Assembly: GCF_932274485.2 (NCBI RefSeq)
Contig: NC_065883.2
Coordinates: 66,817,210-66,881,209 of the forward strand
Reading direction: 5' to 3'
Origin: Patella vulgata
Lineage: Eukaryota > Mollusca > Gastropoda > Patellidae
DNA: 64,000 bases
Position numbers and translations under genes: made by a program. Below are positions 20,132 to 31,970 of this stretch, one piece after another (within the stretch, counting starts at the first letter, position 1; every line of letters begins with the position of its first letter). The notes under the pieces are model-generated. The model was given only the letters and a program-made list of their open reading frames with translations, did no database searches and was not told the origin of the DNA.

Positions 20132-23100
20132 ATGTCCAAAGTACGCCGAGCAACGCATGCAGGGAGTTGGTACAACGATTCAGGTACTAACAGTCAATGA
20201 ATTTGTAAATAGTTCGTCGAAATAATCCCATCTGATGTTAAGTCAGTAGCAAGCAATGGAGCGAAACCGAGAAACAAAGGAATTATCTCGTCAGCTGATC
20301 GGGGTTATACCTACATACTGTACAGCTGGGAAAAGGTCAAGAGTTCAGGACATAACAGGAATTAATTAACAGTTCTGTGATTATATCTGTAGCCTCCGGT
20401 ATATTTATTACAAAAATAGTATAATGATAAAAAATTTTAATTTATGTACCTGTAAAATAAGTGATATCAGATGGTTTTTGAATGAGAAAGCCCTCGCTTT
20501 GTTATGATTTCAGAATCTGAAAACATTATTTAATTTCTGAACATGTAGCTCCAATTTTGTCTAAAACATAGACTAACCCATTCACCAACCTTGTCCATAA
20601 AATACAGGTAACAGGTGTGCTGGGTGAACAGATTCATATATAGATTTATAGCCCCTAAAAAGCTGAAATAATAGCTTAAAAAAAACAACAGCGACTATTT
20701 ATTTAATCAAGAGCTTGAAGAATTAATTAGATTGCTTTGGCTGAAGCGTTTGTGTTCTGTCATCAAAAATGTTGTTCACATATTTTGATTACAAAATAAC
20801 TTTTCATGTATGTGAGGAGTCGCCTGGAAACCTGTGTTTTTGTAATTCATACACTATGACCTTATCTGTTTGTAGGTGATGAGTTGCGACATCAACTAGA
20901 AGGCTGGTTAAACAAAGCTAAGTCTTTACAACATCCAGCCAGAGCAATAATAGCTCCGTAAGTAAAATCAATGTTTTCCTGGCCAGAGTCCAAATGATTC
21001 TGTTGAAACCGCGGAAGATGTAAGTTATTATTGTTGTGATATGAAAATAAACACTGGTCATTGGGCACTAGTGTGTAAGAAACAGCGATGACAATACTCC
21101 AAAATTAAAAAGTCACCTAAAAAGCTTCATAATCTTTTTTAAATAATGCAAGAAATTATGTCAACATATCCTTTCCATAAGCATAACACGATCCCAAATG
21201 TCAATGTTACCTGCCACAGGTAGATTTCCGCTGTTCTCTGTGAGTAGTCATAACTTTCCTTGAATAAACGAGCCATGACGTCATTTTAGTCCTTCTGCTC
21301 ATATTCTCGTCTATATTTCTATAAGCAGAAGGACTAAAATGACGTCACAGCTTGTGTATTGGTGGAAAGTTACGACTACTCACGGAGAACGGTGAAAATC
21401 GCTAACATTGAAATTTACCTGTGGCAGGTAACATTGAGATTCGGGATCGTATAATGCTTATGGAAAGGATATGATGACATAATTACTTGCATTATTTAAA
21501 AACAAATTATGAATCTTATCCAATGACCTTTAAACATTTTGATGTATTAAAGACACATTCTGTAAAATTATATAAAGAGCAACCTTTCTTTCTATAATGG
21601 GTAATAAATAGATAATGCAAAATGAATATATTGAAAATTTCATTCAAATTTCTCTATTCTGAGCTAAGTTGTGACCATTTGAACTTTTGATAAGATGTGG
21701 TATAGTTTATTTAATATAGTAACAACAGTACTTGTTATTCAAGAATTATCCTCACTTAGCCATTTTAAACTTAAATCGTGAAATGACATCCATGTTTTAA
21801 TCTCTTTAAATCTCTGCCATCCGATGGTCTGGAGAATTGACTAAATGGCCGCCATATCCAACATTAGTATACTGTAATTCGGTCCTACTGGCATCTGTTA
21901 TACACAAAAAGACTAATTAAACCTTTTCAATTTTATTAAAAGGAAGCAGAATAAATACATCTCAAAATATACTATGTGTTTTCAACTAAACCGTCGATTT
22001 TGCATTTAAAACGTGGGTCAACTAGCTTAGTGTCTGTTCTCAAGCGGATCTTATTGTAGACAAACAGTGTAAGTTTAGTATGGCTAATTACAGCATTGAA
22101 ATAAATAAGAATGTAATTACATGACTTAAAGCATTTTTACTCTAAAATCTTTAAAAGTAAGGACTGATGCACACCTTCTGTCAGCAAAGTTACTTCAGTT
22201 ATTCCGAAACTAAAATATTTTTGTTTACGCTGCAATGCAGGGAGAAACTTTACTTTGTCTCACCCTTTTCAAATTTCAATTGACAACAGAGGTCTATAAA
22301 AGTAACACATACTATCAATTGGTAAATTTTACCCAGTTATTTGTCTCATTGAAAATTACCAAGTCCGTCTGTCTATAACAAGTGGGATTCTAGGTGGAAG
22401 TGGAAAAATCCAGAATGTTTTTGCCGAAATTTTCTGGTTGTGTGACCAGTGTTCTAACTGTACAATGTACATGTATCAGTCATCAGCCCGGGTTTCTAAT
22501 CGGTTTGTGATGCAAATGCATGCTTCCTAGAAAATTTTTTAGTTACCATGAACAATCCTACACAAAGGGAGGACATTTTGTATTAAGGAAAGCTATTGTT
22601 TATGATTGTAGGCATGCTGGGTATTATTACTGTGGATCATGTGGTGCTCATGCGTATAAACATGTGGATGCAACTCGAGTGTAAGTATTTTAATTTTGTT
22701 TATTTATACTAATTTTGATTCTAACCTTGTGGGTTTTCTCCAGGTCCTCCGGTTTTCTCCCACTGTTAAAGACCCTTTAGCGGTAGCCAATTATTGAAAT
22801 AAAATTGAACCATGTGTTAGTCCTGAAATGACCTAGTTTGTGTCAAGTGGACGTTAAACCCCGTTTCTCTCTCTCTCACTAATTTTGTTTATTTATATTA
22901 TTGCTATATTTTTCGGGGTTTTGCGAATGTGAAGCCAATGTCTTAAACAATGCATCAAGTTATATGTGGATGAAAATAATTGCTCAGAAACTTTCGTTCC
23001 TGTCTTCGTCATCTGATAATAAGACTCATACAACAAAGTCAAACCACATTTTTTAGCCCCTTTCACCACGTGTTTATTTTACTTACCCATCGACTTACAC

Positions 23101-26100
23101 AAATGTATTTTGAGCTTGCACTATCTTGTATGTATTAAAGCTAAAGTAAAAGATCGAATTTGTATCTAAATAAATGACTTTTTTGTCTGTTCTTTATTTG
23201 GGAAATGATTTTGTTGTCATTTACATAGTGTATAGTTTAGTTCCCCATTGCTTTCTATCATAAATTTAAACAACTAATAATTTCTTAATTCTGGTTCAGT
23301 GGTGTGTTTAAAGCAAGAAATTGGAACATTTAGGGCTACCTAATATAATTATATGGTCCATTCGACTATCTGCAAGCTTATACATTTGATACATTTATCG
23401 TGACCGCTTACAAGGAGATCTCGCTGAATGGGAGTGGCTGTTCATACAGATTCTACTGTAAATGCTGACATTAATGTGATCTTGTTATACCACAATAATT
23501 ACGTAAAAGTTATCTAAAATTAAATTTAGATGGTGAAATGGCAGAACAAGATGGAATGATACCATTACCGTTGCAATTTGTGATCTCTCCTTGTAGTCTC
23601 CCTAGATCTCCCTCACTTCTCCTTATTTTGCCTGTAGGGAGAAGTGACTTCTCCCTAAAAATTGATCCTAGGTTGAGCCCTGCTTTCACCAATGTCTAAA
23701 TTAATTACACCATTTGATGATGGAGGGCTTGTCTGCAGACCTGATGAATCCTGGTCTGTCTTTTAATTTTAGGAAGCGTGTGTTTATTTTGGGTCCATCA
23801 CATCATGTTCGTCTGTCTGGCTGTGCTCTCTCCACCACTGAAAAATATCAAACTCCTCTATTTGATCTTCATATCGATAGTAAAAGTAAGTGCAGCATTT
23901 TTGATGAAATTTTTCTACTTGTACAATATACTGGACTTTATTGATTAGTAGCACCAGTGAGCTGCAGATGTTTGATGATGCCGGGGCAACTCTTTGATTG
24001 TACAAACCATAGACTCAAATATAGAGCCTAGAAATGTCAGATAGGAAGACATTTTATTTATGAAAAAAAAAACTTGATGAAATTAACCTTTTATTCCAAT
24101 TAAAAAGCTCAGCTTGTGCAGCAAAGTTAAGAATGATAGTTTCAAATTTAATTTCACTCTTTGATTACATGCCCCCCTGAAATGGATGTCCGGGGCCACT
24201 GCCCCTTCTGTGCCCCTCTCTGCATTTCTACTGAACGCCACTGATTTGTACTGTAACAGGATGTGATTCAATTTATGTTAATCAGGTTTGAATTCAATTT
24301 ACTGTATGGAACTGGATGGAATATTTTCGTTCATGTTTATATATAGTAGATGAGAATTGTTGTAAAAAATTTGATTTTATATATTGTTTGTAGTTTATGA
24401 AGAACTTTATGCAACTGGTTCGTTTGAGAATATGTCGTTAGATACAGATGAATCGGAACACAGCATCGAAATGCATTTGCCTTATATAGCCAAGGTTATG
24501 GAAAGGTAAGCTTATAGTTCAGATGGGTCGGGGGGGGGGGGGGGGGCAAATGGTTAGCACGCATTGGATCATATGGTATGTCATTGAGTCAAGTGGCATG
24601 GTTTCGATTCCCCCCCTTGTACGTGACAAGGAGTAGGCTTGTCTGTCCAACCTCGTGGGTTTTCTCCGGGTCCTTCGGTTTCCTCCCACTGCTAAAGACC
24701 CCTACATGCAAGCGAATTATTGAAATAAAATTGAACCATATGTTAGTTCTGAAATGTGTCGAGTGGATGTTAAACCCCATTTCTCTCTCTTTCTATAGTT
24801 AGATAAGTGTTGATTAAATGACAAAATCTCTTTGATTTCAGTCTAAAATATAATTGTAGATTTAATGGAATTTTAAATTTGCTTTGTGGGATGAAAATCT
24901 GTCTGTGTAGAAATTTTTGGACCGGGAACTGGTCACTAACCGCTACTCATCTTGTTGTTCATTTTGGTATGACGCTCTTCGAACAAGCCTAAGGCTCTGT
25001 CAATTCAAGTCCGATAGTCATGGAAATTGGCATGCTTCTTTGAACAATTCTGCATCTATTTGGTGAATTTTATTTTTGAATTTCATCCAAGGACATGGTT
25101 AGTTCCTGGTCCATAGTACGATCATACTTGTTTTGTCAGTGTTAAATTATAACCAATTATGTGTTCCAATGGCACTACCGTAAGGGAGGTTGGATGGCAT
25201 GGTTAAGGTGTGTGCGCCGCATCATAAGGTCTGTCATTGAGTCTACTGGCGTGGTTTCGATTCCCCAGTTGTACGTGACGAGAAGTAGGGTCGTCTGTCC
25301 AACCTCGTGGCGTTTCTCCGGGTCCGCTGGTTTCCTCCCACTGCTAAAGACCCCTACGCGCAAGCAAATTATTGAAATAAAATTGAACCATGTGTTAGTC
25401 CCAAAATTACCTGGTTTGTGTCGAGAGGACGTTAAAACCCATTTATCCCTCTCTCTGTCACCACAGTCGGCTAAAAATTAAACAAGCCAACATCTGCTTA
25501 ATATTTCACAGCAAAAATTTAATTGATAGACGTCACATCACTAATCAAAACACCACCTTTAGATCAACCCAACTAGTATAATTTGATTGACAGCATGTTA
25601 TGATTGTTTCAGTCGTAAAGATGAATTCACCATAGTGCCGATATTAGTTGGGTCGTTGTCACCAGAAAAAGAGCAACATTACGGGAAATTATTGAGTCGT
25701 TATTTAGCTGATCCAGAATCTTTATTTGTTATATCTTCAGATTTTTGTCATTGGGGTAAGTTATAATAATAATATACAGGGTCCGTCAAGAGGAAGGGCG
25801 GACAGCTGGGACACTTGTCAATTGGCCCAAATGTATGCCGCGTAATGATGTTTTTTTTAAAAGATTTTTTGACATAAATTAAAGATACATTGTACAGTAA
25901 GTATTTATCGGGTGGTTATTTCCATTAAAAGTATGGCAAATTCGGTACATATGGAAAGTATAGACACCCAATCTTACTACAAAATAAACCCAAACTCAAA
26001 AAACACCCATGGGGCGAGCACTGGGCAAAAATGTCAGGGTATCACTAACTGGTAACCTGACTGTTGTCTGCCAGCTTATTGTGTGCTAGCTAGACTGAGG

Positions 26101-29100
26101 GAGTGGTTGTTATTTCTTGATCAAATGGTTAGGCGGTTTTGGGAACATTGAGGGGTGTCAACGTACAAAAGACTGCAATTAAACGGCGGAAAAAGAAGTT
26201 GACAGAGAATAATTAAGAATTTACTTAGGGCTCAATATGTACGGTAAAGGGACAGTAAGTAATGACTAATGCATTCTGAAAAATGGAACCTCCCACAATG
26301 AATCGAGGTGATAGCCATGGCTTGTAGCAACAGTTTAATTATCTCCCCTGCGTAAACAATGTTTTGAGAGGGATTTGAAGCAAACCTAAGATAGATTAAT
26401 TAGTTTGAATATTTTTTTTAGTCTAAATATCAAATCACACAGTTTGTACACAGGAAAGTATCTTTAATAAAAGAATACACTGTTACGTGATCGTAAAGTA
26501 GAAGAAAACTAATGACTTCTCTGAATGTTGGTACCTAGTAGCATGGGTAGTGAATTAAGAGCCATAAGCCACCTGCCAGGGTTGTGGTTCCCCGACCTGT
26601 CCTCGTTCCACTTGAGGCTTAGTCACTGTCAGGGTAACCGGGCCCCCTTCTGAATCTAGTTCACAATGATTTTCGGTATTTTAATAAATAAACAAATAGT
26701 TTATGTGATGAAAAAGAATTTCTGTTTGATATTTTGGCGTCTGACAGTCAAAGTTTTTGTAATTTCTATTTCTCCTTGAGGCTCTCGTAACCATCAGGGT
26801 ATCCGGGCCCCCTTCCGTTTGAATCCAGTTTAATATGATTTTGGGTATTGAAAGAAAATAAACAAATAGTTTGTGTGATGAAAAAATGTTCTTTTTGTTA
26901 TTTCTGTTGGATATTTTAACATCTGACGGTTGCGGTTTTTGTATTTTCTATTTCCACGTGAGATTCTCGTAACCAAAAGGGTATCCGGGGCCCCTTCCGT
27001 TTGAATCCAATTTAATATGATTTTGGGTATTGAAAAAAATAAACAAATAGTTTATGTGATGGAAGTATATTCTTTTTGTTATTTTGTCATCTGATTGGGT
27101 TGATGAAATGCAAATCATTATATTATATTTCAGGTAGAAGATTTCACTATACAGATTATGATCAAACACAAGGGGAGGTGTGGCAATCTATAGAAGCACT
27201 AGATAAAAAGGTTAGAGTTATTTCCCTTTTATATAGACGAGCAGTAGTCTCCTTAATTTTGCAACCAGAATGGGAGGGTTGAGTTTTTGACCAAATTTGA
27301 CGTAACTAAGGAAGTTCCCTGTTTAATATCTTTGATTATTGATCCTTCTCCTTGATACCACAACAGACATAGAAATAATGAGTTTACTGATGCACTGTTA
27401 AAATTATATGGCATATACAGGCACAAAGACGAATTGTGCCAGATAAATCCATTTTCCAGAATTGAATGCGAATCAAACTAGACACCTTTAATGTAGAAAG
27501 AAGGTGTACCCCCTTTTCAATGAGCCATAATGATGCCCTACTGGCCGAATGACAATAGGTATAGTTTCTGTCAATTTTGTATTCTTACTTGGTTTAAATA
27601 TATTATTTTATATTAACTTGGTATTTCACGATGTGGTCAATAATTTGATTGACAGATATGTTATTATGTGTGTTTTTAGGGTATGGATATTATAGAAAAA
27701 ATGGATCCTGTTGGTTTTACAAAATATCTCCTGGAATATCAGAATACCATCTGTGGTCGGCATCCAATAGGAATCCTACTTAATGTAAGTAAAATATATA
27801 TTGAGAGAGAGAAATGGGGTTTAATGTCCACTCGACACAAACTAGGTCATTTTGGGACTAACACATGGTTCAATTTTATTCCAATAATTTGTTTGCACAT
27901 AGGGGTCTTTAGTAGCGGGAGAAAACCGGAGGACCCAGAAAAAACCCCATGATGTTAGACAGGCGACCCTGCTCCTTGCCACGTACAACCGGGAATCGAA
28001 ACCATGCCAGTTGACTCAATGACAGACCTTATGATACAGCGTGCATGTGCTTACCATTCAGCCACCCAACTTCCCACTAAATCCACTATTTATTGAAGTC
28101 TTATATAGATTCATGGATGTAAAAGGGTTGTATATATTATGTTGACTATTATCATTGTAAAAGTGAAGGCATATGGAAACAACCTGAAAATCGTTTTAAT
28201 TATTTAATGTCGATGAAACACTTGCACTGAGTAAAAAAGATAGCTGGGATCTCTTATTGTTCATATTTGACAATCTAGACTACAATATGGCTAAAATAAT
28301 CATTTTGAGTGGTCATGTGGTTGCCATTGTCATGTGACAGCAATATCTGTGCACACACTGATCAGCAGTGAATATTCGCTAGGCCGTTACTGATAAGGAT
28401 GACATCGATGCGACTTAATGAGCCACAAATATTAACTTTTTTTCCTCCGACAAATTAAATTCTAAAACATTTTTTTTATGTATTAGAAAAATAAATAAAG
28501 ACATTTTAAGTATTTGTAGGTGAAAATTATTTCCTATTTAGTGTAAATGGGTATTAAAATGAGTAAAAGGCATCATTCTGCCCGAAACAGTAACATCTTA
28601 TATAAACAATGCACGCGCCATTGAACCAGTGATTGACGCTGTGTGACGTGACGTCGTATGTTGAAGCCAGTCATCTTGTACAGAGATATTAGAAGACTTT
28701 CGTAATACTCTATAACAGATTGATCTATTATGCATTGATGGCTATATCTATTTGTTAAGGCCAGGTCAATTTACTTCAAGGTTGCTGAGATGTAAACAAG
28801 GTTAGGGCACATTGTTGTCGAGATTATCAGTTAAAGTTAGGGTAAGTATTAGGGCTAGGTCCACGGTTTTAGAGCTAGCCCTGTTTACATCTCGTGACCT
28901 TTGACCAAACTTGAAGTTGGCCTTATAAAATAGATCTAAACCGTGGATTGATCTTAAAATGGCTATATAGGGGTATCACCGTTTTGAGTGATCATGTGAC
29001 AGCAATAGTCATGTACATTGATCTTAAAATGGCTATTGTGTCTGTTATATATTTCAGTGTATAGATGCTATCCGAAAGAATGGTAATGGATATAAAATGT

Positions 29101-29195
29101 CTTTCAAGTTTACAAAATATTCACAATCAAGCCAGTGTACTTCTTTACAAGATTCTTCCGTTAGTTACGCAGCCGGTTGTCTTATGTTTCATTGA
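20132..29195 (+). CDS. MEMO1: MEMO1 (mediator of ErbB2-driven cell motility), complete, nine exons
   Basis: Nine exons with GT/AG borders and consistent phase: 20132-20183, 20876-20957, 22612-22680, 23773-23885, 24394-24505, 25613-25755, 27134-27210, 27680-27784 and 29058-29195. They encode 296 residues against 297 in human. The protein starts [17 protein letters not shown] and carries the family blocks [35 protein letters not shown]-like [33 protein letters not shown] and C-terminal [10 protein letters not shown]. The residues equivalent to the human metal site are all present: His46, His78 and Cys241 (human His49, His81, Cys244). The family fold is that of class III extradiol dioxygenases, and human MEMO1 is reported to bind copper and to act in ErbB2/RhoA-linked motility. 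Introns hold several SINEs, a foldback element and tandem repeats, all without disturbing a splice site. Confidence 0.97.
21122..21516. mobile_element. Foldback (palindromic) element in MEMO1 intron 2
   Basis: The left arm (about 21122-21296) and right arm (about 21325-21516) are near-complementary over about 180 bases: AATAATGCAAGAAATTATGT, CATATCCTTTCCATAAGCAT, TGTTACCTGCCACAGGTA and TGACGTCATTTTAGTCCTTC occur in mirrored order. The spacer is about 25 bases. No coding capacity; it has the form of a snapback MITE. Confidence 0.9.
21538..21850 (-). repeat. Degraded copy of the TTAA MITE
   Basis: ATTAAAGACACATTCTGTAA, a TATAAAGAGC block, GAATATATTGAAAATTTCAT and CTGAGCTAAGTTGTGACCAT correspond in order to the inverted copy at 29320-29715. 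The second terminus is not recognisable. Confidence 0.6.
21895..22100 (+). repeat. Interspersed repeat E, copy 2
   Basis: AAAGGAAGCAGAATAAATAC, GTGTTTTCAACTAAACCGTC, TAGTGTCTGTTCTCAAGCGG and GTGTAAGTTTAGTATGGC align with 18720-18930. It lies in MEMO1 intron 2. Confidence 0.7.
22718..22878 (+). repeat. Family A SINE, 5' truncated, MEMO1 intron 3
   Basis: Begins at CTAACCTTGTGGGTTTTCTC and runs through the conserved centre to GTGGACGTTAAACCCCGTTT and (CT)n. Flanking TCACTAATTTTG follows the tail and ATACTAATTTTG precedes the start, a likely target duplication of about 10 bases. Confidence 0.88.
24528..24797 (+). repeat. Family A tRNA-SINE, MEMO1 intron 5
   Basis: A poly-G run stands where GGGGGGTTGGATGG is expected, then AAATGGTTAGCACGC, TGGCATGGTTTCGATTCCCC (B box), the conserved centre and GGATGTTAAACCCCATTTCT. 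It starts only about 20 bases after the donor of exon 24394-24505. Confidence 0.88.
25181..25460 (+). repeat. Family A tRNA-SINE, MEMO1 intron 5, second copy
   Basis: GGGAGGTTGGATGGCATGGT (A-box region), GGCGTGGTTTCGATTCCCCA (B box), CCTCCCACTGCTAAAGACCC and GGACGTTAAAACCCATTTAT in order. Ends in a TC-rich tail about 150 bases before exon 25613. Confidence 0.88.
26590..27095 (+). repeat. Three tandem units of about 170-180 bp, MEMO1 intron 6
   Basis: Each unit contains TCCACTTGAGGCT or a variant, a GGGTATCCGGGCCCCCTTCC-like block, AATATGATTTTGGGTATTGA-like sequence, AATAAACAAATAGTTTATGT and GATGAAAAA. The AACAAATAGT landmarks stand at 26691, 26861 and 27042. Confidence 0.88.
27801..28073 (-). 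repeat. Family A tRNA-SINE, full length, MEMO1 intron 8
   Basis: GAGAGAGAAATGGGGTTTAA, GGACTAACACATGGTTCAAT, GGAATCGAAACCATGCCAG (inverted B box) and GCTTACCATTCAGCCACCC (inverted A box). It begins 17 bases after the donor of exon 27680-27784. Confidence 0.9.
28360..28720 (+). repeat. Second copy of the MEMO1-promoter repeat, intron 8
   Basis: GATCAGCAGTGAATATTCGC to AGAAGACTTTCGTAATACTC aligns in order with 19515-19900, including GATGACATCGATGCGACTTA and GAGTAAAAGGCATCATTCTG. No terminal inverted repeats were recognised. Confidence 0.85.
28783..28905. repeat. Short inverted-repeat element, also at about 54825-54960
   Basis: GAGATGTAAACAAGGTTAGG at the left and CTGTTTACATCTC at the right are mirrored. 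A related sequence (GAGATGTAAATAAGGTTAGG, then GGCGAGATTGTAAGC and GGGTTAGGGTTGGGG) occurs at 54826-54960. Confidence 0.6.
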
Positions 29196-29319
29196 TAGCT
29201 ATCCCCCTTTTAATTTACTCCAACATCTTCTTGTGTCTGCATCAACCTGAATCATGTACAGTCTAGTTAAGACTAGATGCTATGTTCATTCCGTTCCGTT
29301 TTTTGGGCTGATCACTCCA

Positions 29320-29715
29320 TTAAAGGTGCATCATGTAAGATTTAGATAAAAAGCTGACTATTCTCACTATAGTAGTTCAAAAATAGGTCATGAAAACTGA
29401 ATATGCTGAAAATTTCAGTCAAATTACTTGCTCCGAGCAAAGTTATGGTCGTTTGTAGAACAGTGTAGTCTCGATTGTCATTACTACTGTTGTTACGATA
29501 ATAAACAAAGTCTTGATTATCTATTTTTAAATTTAGTCATTAACTGCCAATAGTATTTTAATCTGTTGAAAATCAAAACCATCCGGAGTTCTAGAGAGTT
29601 GATTATGGGCCTGGAATGTAAATAAATGTCTAATTAATGATTTGTATAACATTTTGAGGCCAAACGCTAAAGATCTGCAATAGGCAGATTTGCTTCTTGC
29701 ATAATGCATTTTTAA
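29320..29715 (-). mobile_element. TTAA-flanked MITE, copy 1 (inverted)
   Basis: TTAA, then AGGTGCATCATGTAAGATTT at one end and GCTTCTTGCATAATGCATT plus TTAA at the other. Interior blocks GAAAATTTCAGTCAAATTAC and TCTAATTAATGATTTGTATA match the other copies in inverted order. About 396 bases, non-coding. Confidence 0.82.
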
Positions 29716-29965
29716 TTAACATCTCAAGACGTGTATGCAAATCACATTCAGGGCCTGCGATGTCGGCATGAAAAAAAATACACTTGATAGTCAATCAAAT
29801 GTTCCGGACACCAGTTCTCTTTGCTAGTTAAGGGCGGTATCAAGACTTAAATTTTTTTTTGCAGAATTGACTATATCAAGGGGTTTTAAATGGTCTGTAC
29901 CCATGACAATCAAATGTTACGAACATCAGTTCTCTTAGCCAGTTAAAGTCTGTCTCTTCAATCCC

Positions 29966-30364
29966 TTAAACATACATTATGCAAGAGTTAAATCTGCCAA
30001 TTGCAGGTCTTTCTTTAGATCTGAAATGTTATCTAAATTAATAATTAGACATTTATTAACAAAACAAGAACCTAATCAACTCTCGATGGCATCAGATACT
30101 TGAGATTTTAACTAGATTAGAACGGTTCACCAATTTGAAAATTTAATTTAAAAATGGGAAAGCGAAGCTAAGTCTCGAATATACCAGTGCCCTGGTTACC
30201 ACTATGCACACATCTTGTCAAAACTACAAACAGTGTTAACGTGGCTTAGAATAAAGTAATTTGAATGAAATTTTCAATATTTTCATTTGACATATATCTA
30301 ATTTTGAGCTATTATAGCAAGAATGGTCAGTTCTTTATCTAAATCTTACATAATGTATCTTTAA
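29966..30364 (+). mobile_element. TTAA-flanked MITE, copy 2
   Basis: TTAAACATACATTATGCAAG at the left and AAATCTTACATAATGTATCT then TTAA at the right form terminal inverted repeats of about 20 bases. Interior blocks TCAACTCTCGATGGCATCAG and CATCTTGTCAAAACTACAAA match copies 3 and 4. Confidence 0.88.
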
Positions 30365-30720
30365 TGTATATCAAGGGTTTTGGTATCTTCAATATGACAT
30401 TTCAAAAGGTTTTGCAGAGTTGACTGTATCAAAGGGTTTGATTGGTCTTTACATATTATTTCAATCAATCACATAGTGTCTATTGTTGAATGAGCTTGAT
30501 AAAGACATGTCTTTAGATCAAGACGTAGTGGAATAAATCAACGATAAATAAAACGAATTGGAATGTTGATATAGATTTTAATTAGACTGTATTATGTAAA
30601 AGGATTATTTTCATCTTGTTTACATTATTGACCCTATGCACCACTTTTACTCATTCTAGTAAAAGTCGTACTTTAGCCATAATTTTTACAACTTTTATCG
30701 CTTTAAACATGTTTATAAAT

Positions 30721-31009
30721 ATATGATGGCTGAGAGAGTAAGGTGCTGGCTTACTAACCAGGAAGTCCCAGTTTTGAACCCGGTGTTGACTTGAGAAAGT
30801 TCCTCAAGTTGTGCAGGATGGACGGCCTGGCAAGGAACAGTGTCTAGTCGAGTGGATGAGACAAAAAACTGAGGTAAAACACACCTGATTCGATGAAGAC
30901 TATGCAGAAATACTGCTGTCCGGCAAATTTTCCCACATAGCACACTGCATGATGTATGCCCAGCTGGTGCAGAACAATAGGATGTTAAACCCCATTTCAT
31001 TTTATTTTA
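30721..31009 (+). repeat. Family B tRNA-SINE
   Basis: TGATGGCTGAGAGAGTAAGG (A box), CCCAGTTTTGAACCCGG (B box), GAGAAAGTTCCTCAAG, TAGCACACTGCATGATGTAT and AGGATGTTAAACCCCATTTC. The central part is shortened. Confidence 0.85.
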
Positions 31010-31069
31010 ACCGATTTCCGAGTAATGTAATTTAACTTCTTTAATGGACATTTAGTAACTGAACATATT

Positions 31070-31214
31070 AACACAAGATACAATTTTATGGATACACAAT
31101 TACTCAGTTTAATACTATGCGATGTTTCGATGAGGATAGTCTCATCTTGATCAGCCTAACATCACATAGTTTTAAATTCAGTAATTGTGTATCCATAAAA
31201 TTGTACCTTGTGTT
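31070..31214. repeat. Palindrome (about 55 bp arms) with hammerhead-like core
   Basis: AACACAAGATACAATTTTAT and GGATACACAATTACTCAGTT at the left are mirrored at the right (AATTGTGTATCCATAAAATT, CTTGTGTT). On the minus strand the apex reads GGCTGATCAAGATGAG, ACTATC, CTCATCGAAACATC: a CTGA..A block, a short hairpin, then GAAAC, as in the palindrome at 2775-2938. Confidence 0.85.
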
Positions 31215-31450
31215 ACAGTACTTTATTTTAGTCATAATCAAAGAAGCCTAGATCCTTTAAGATAGCCCTTTAAAAATGAACACTTAAATAATGTTGTAAA
31301 ATCATCCTATTATTATAATTTCCTTTTATTTTTTTTCCATTTTTTTTTATATTTTGTATTTTTCATTATTTATTTTTATTTGCATGGTGATATTATGGAA
31401 GTATATGCCAATTTATTCAGGATGAGTGAGAATGAATATATTTGAAATAT

Positions 31451-31847
31451 TTAAACATACATTATGCAAGAGCTAAATCTGCCTATTGCAGGCCTTTCTT
31501 TAGGCCTTAAATGTTGTCTAATTTATTGATTAGACATTAATTAACTAATCAAGGCCATAATCAGCTCTCGATGGCATCGGATTTCTCCGATATTAAATAG
31601 GTTAAAACTGTTCAGCCATATTTTGATTTAATCTAAAAATGGGAAGAGAGACTTAGCTTCGATCAACCAGTACGGTGGTTGAAATTATTGCACACGTCTT
31701 GTCAAACATTCAAAGGCTAATATCTTCGCTCGCAATAGAGTAATTTAAATGAAATTTTCAAATTATTCATTTTACATTATCTATTTTCGAACTATTATAG
31801 CAAGAATGGCTAGCTCTTTATCTAAATCTTACATAATGTATCTTTAA
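31451..31847 (+). mobile_element. TTAA-flanked MITE, copy 3
   Basis: TTAAACATACATTATGCAAG at the left and ATCTTACATAATGTATCT then TTAA at the right. The interior is closely similar to 37204-37594 (CTCTCGATGGCATCGGATTT, AACCAGTACGGTGGTTGAAA). Confidence 0.9.
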
Positions 31848-31970
31848 GATATCTGTGCATTTAGGAAATTTGGCAATTATAGGAAATAGTTTTTATTTCA
31901 ATATAGGCCTTTTTATTTTACATGTTTTTATATAAACTAACCACATATATATTGTTATCTGTCACCATGG

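Noticed and set aside
19855-20175. Minus-strand ORF of 106 residues over MEMO1 exon 1
   Set aside because: Shadow of the MEMO1 first exon and upstream repeat; no family likeness.
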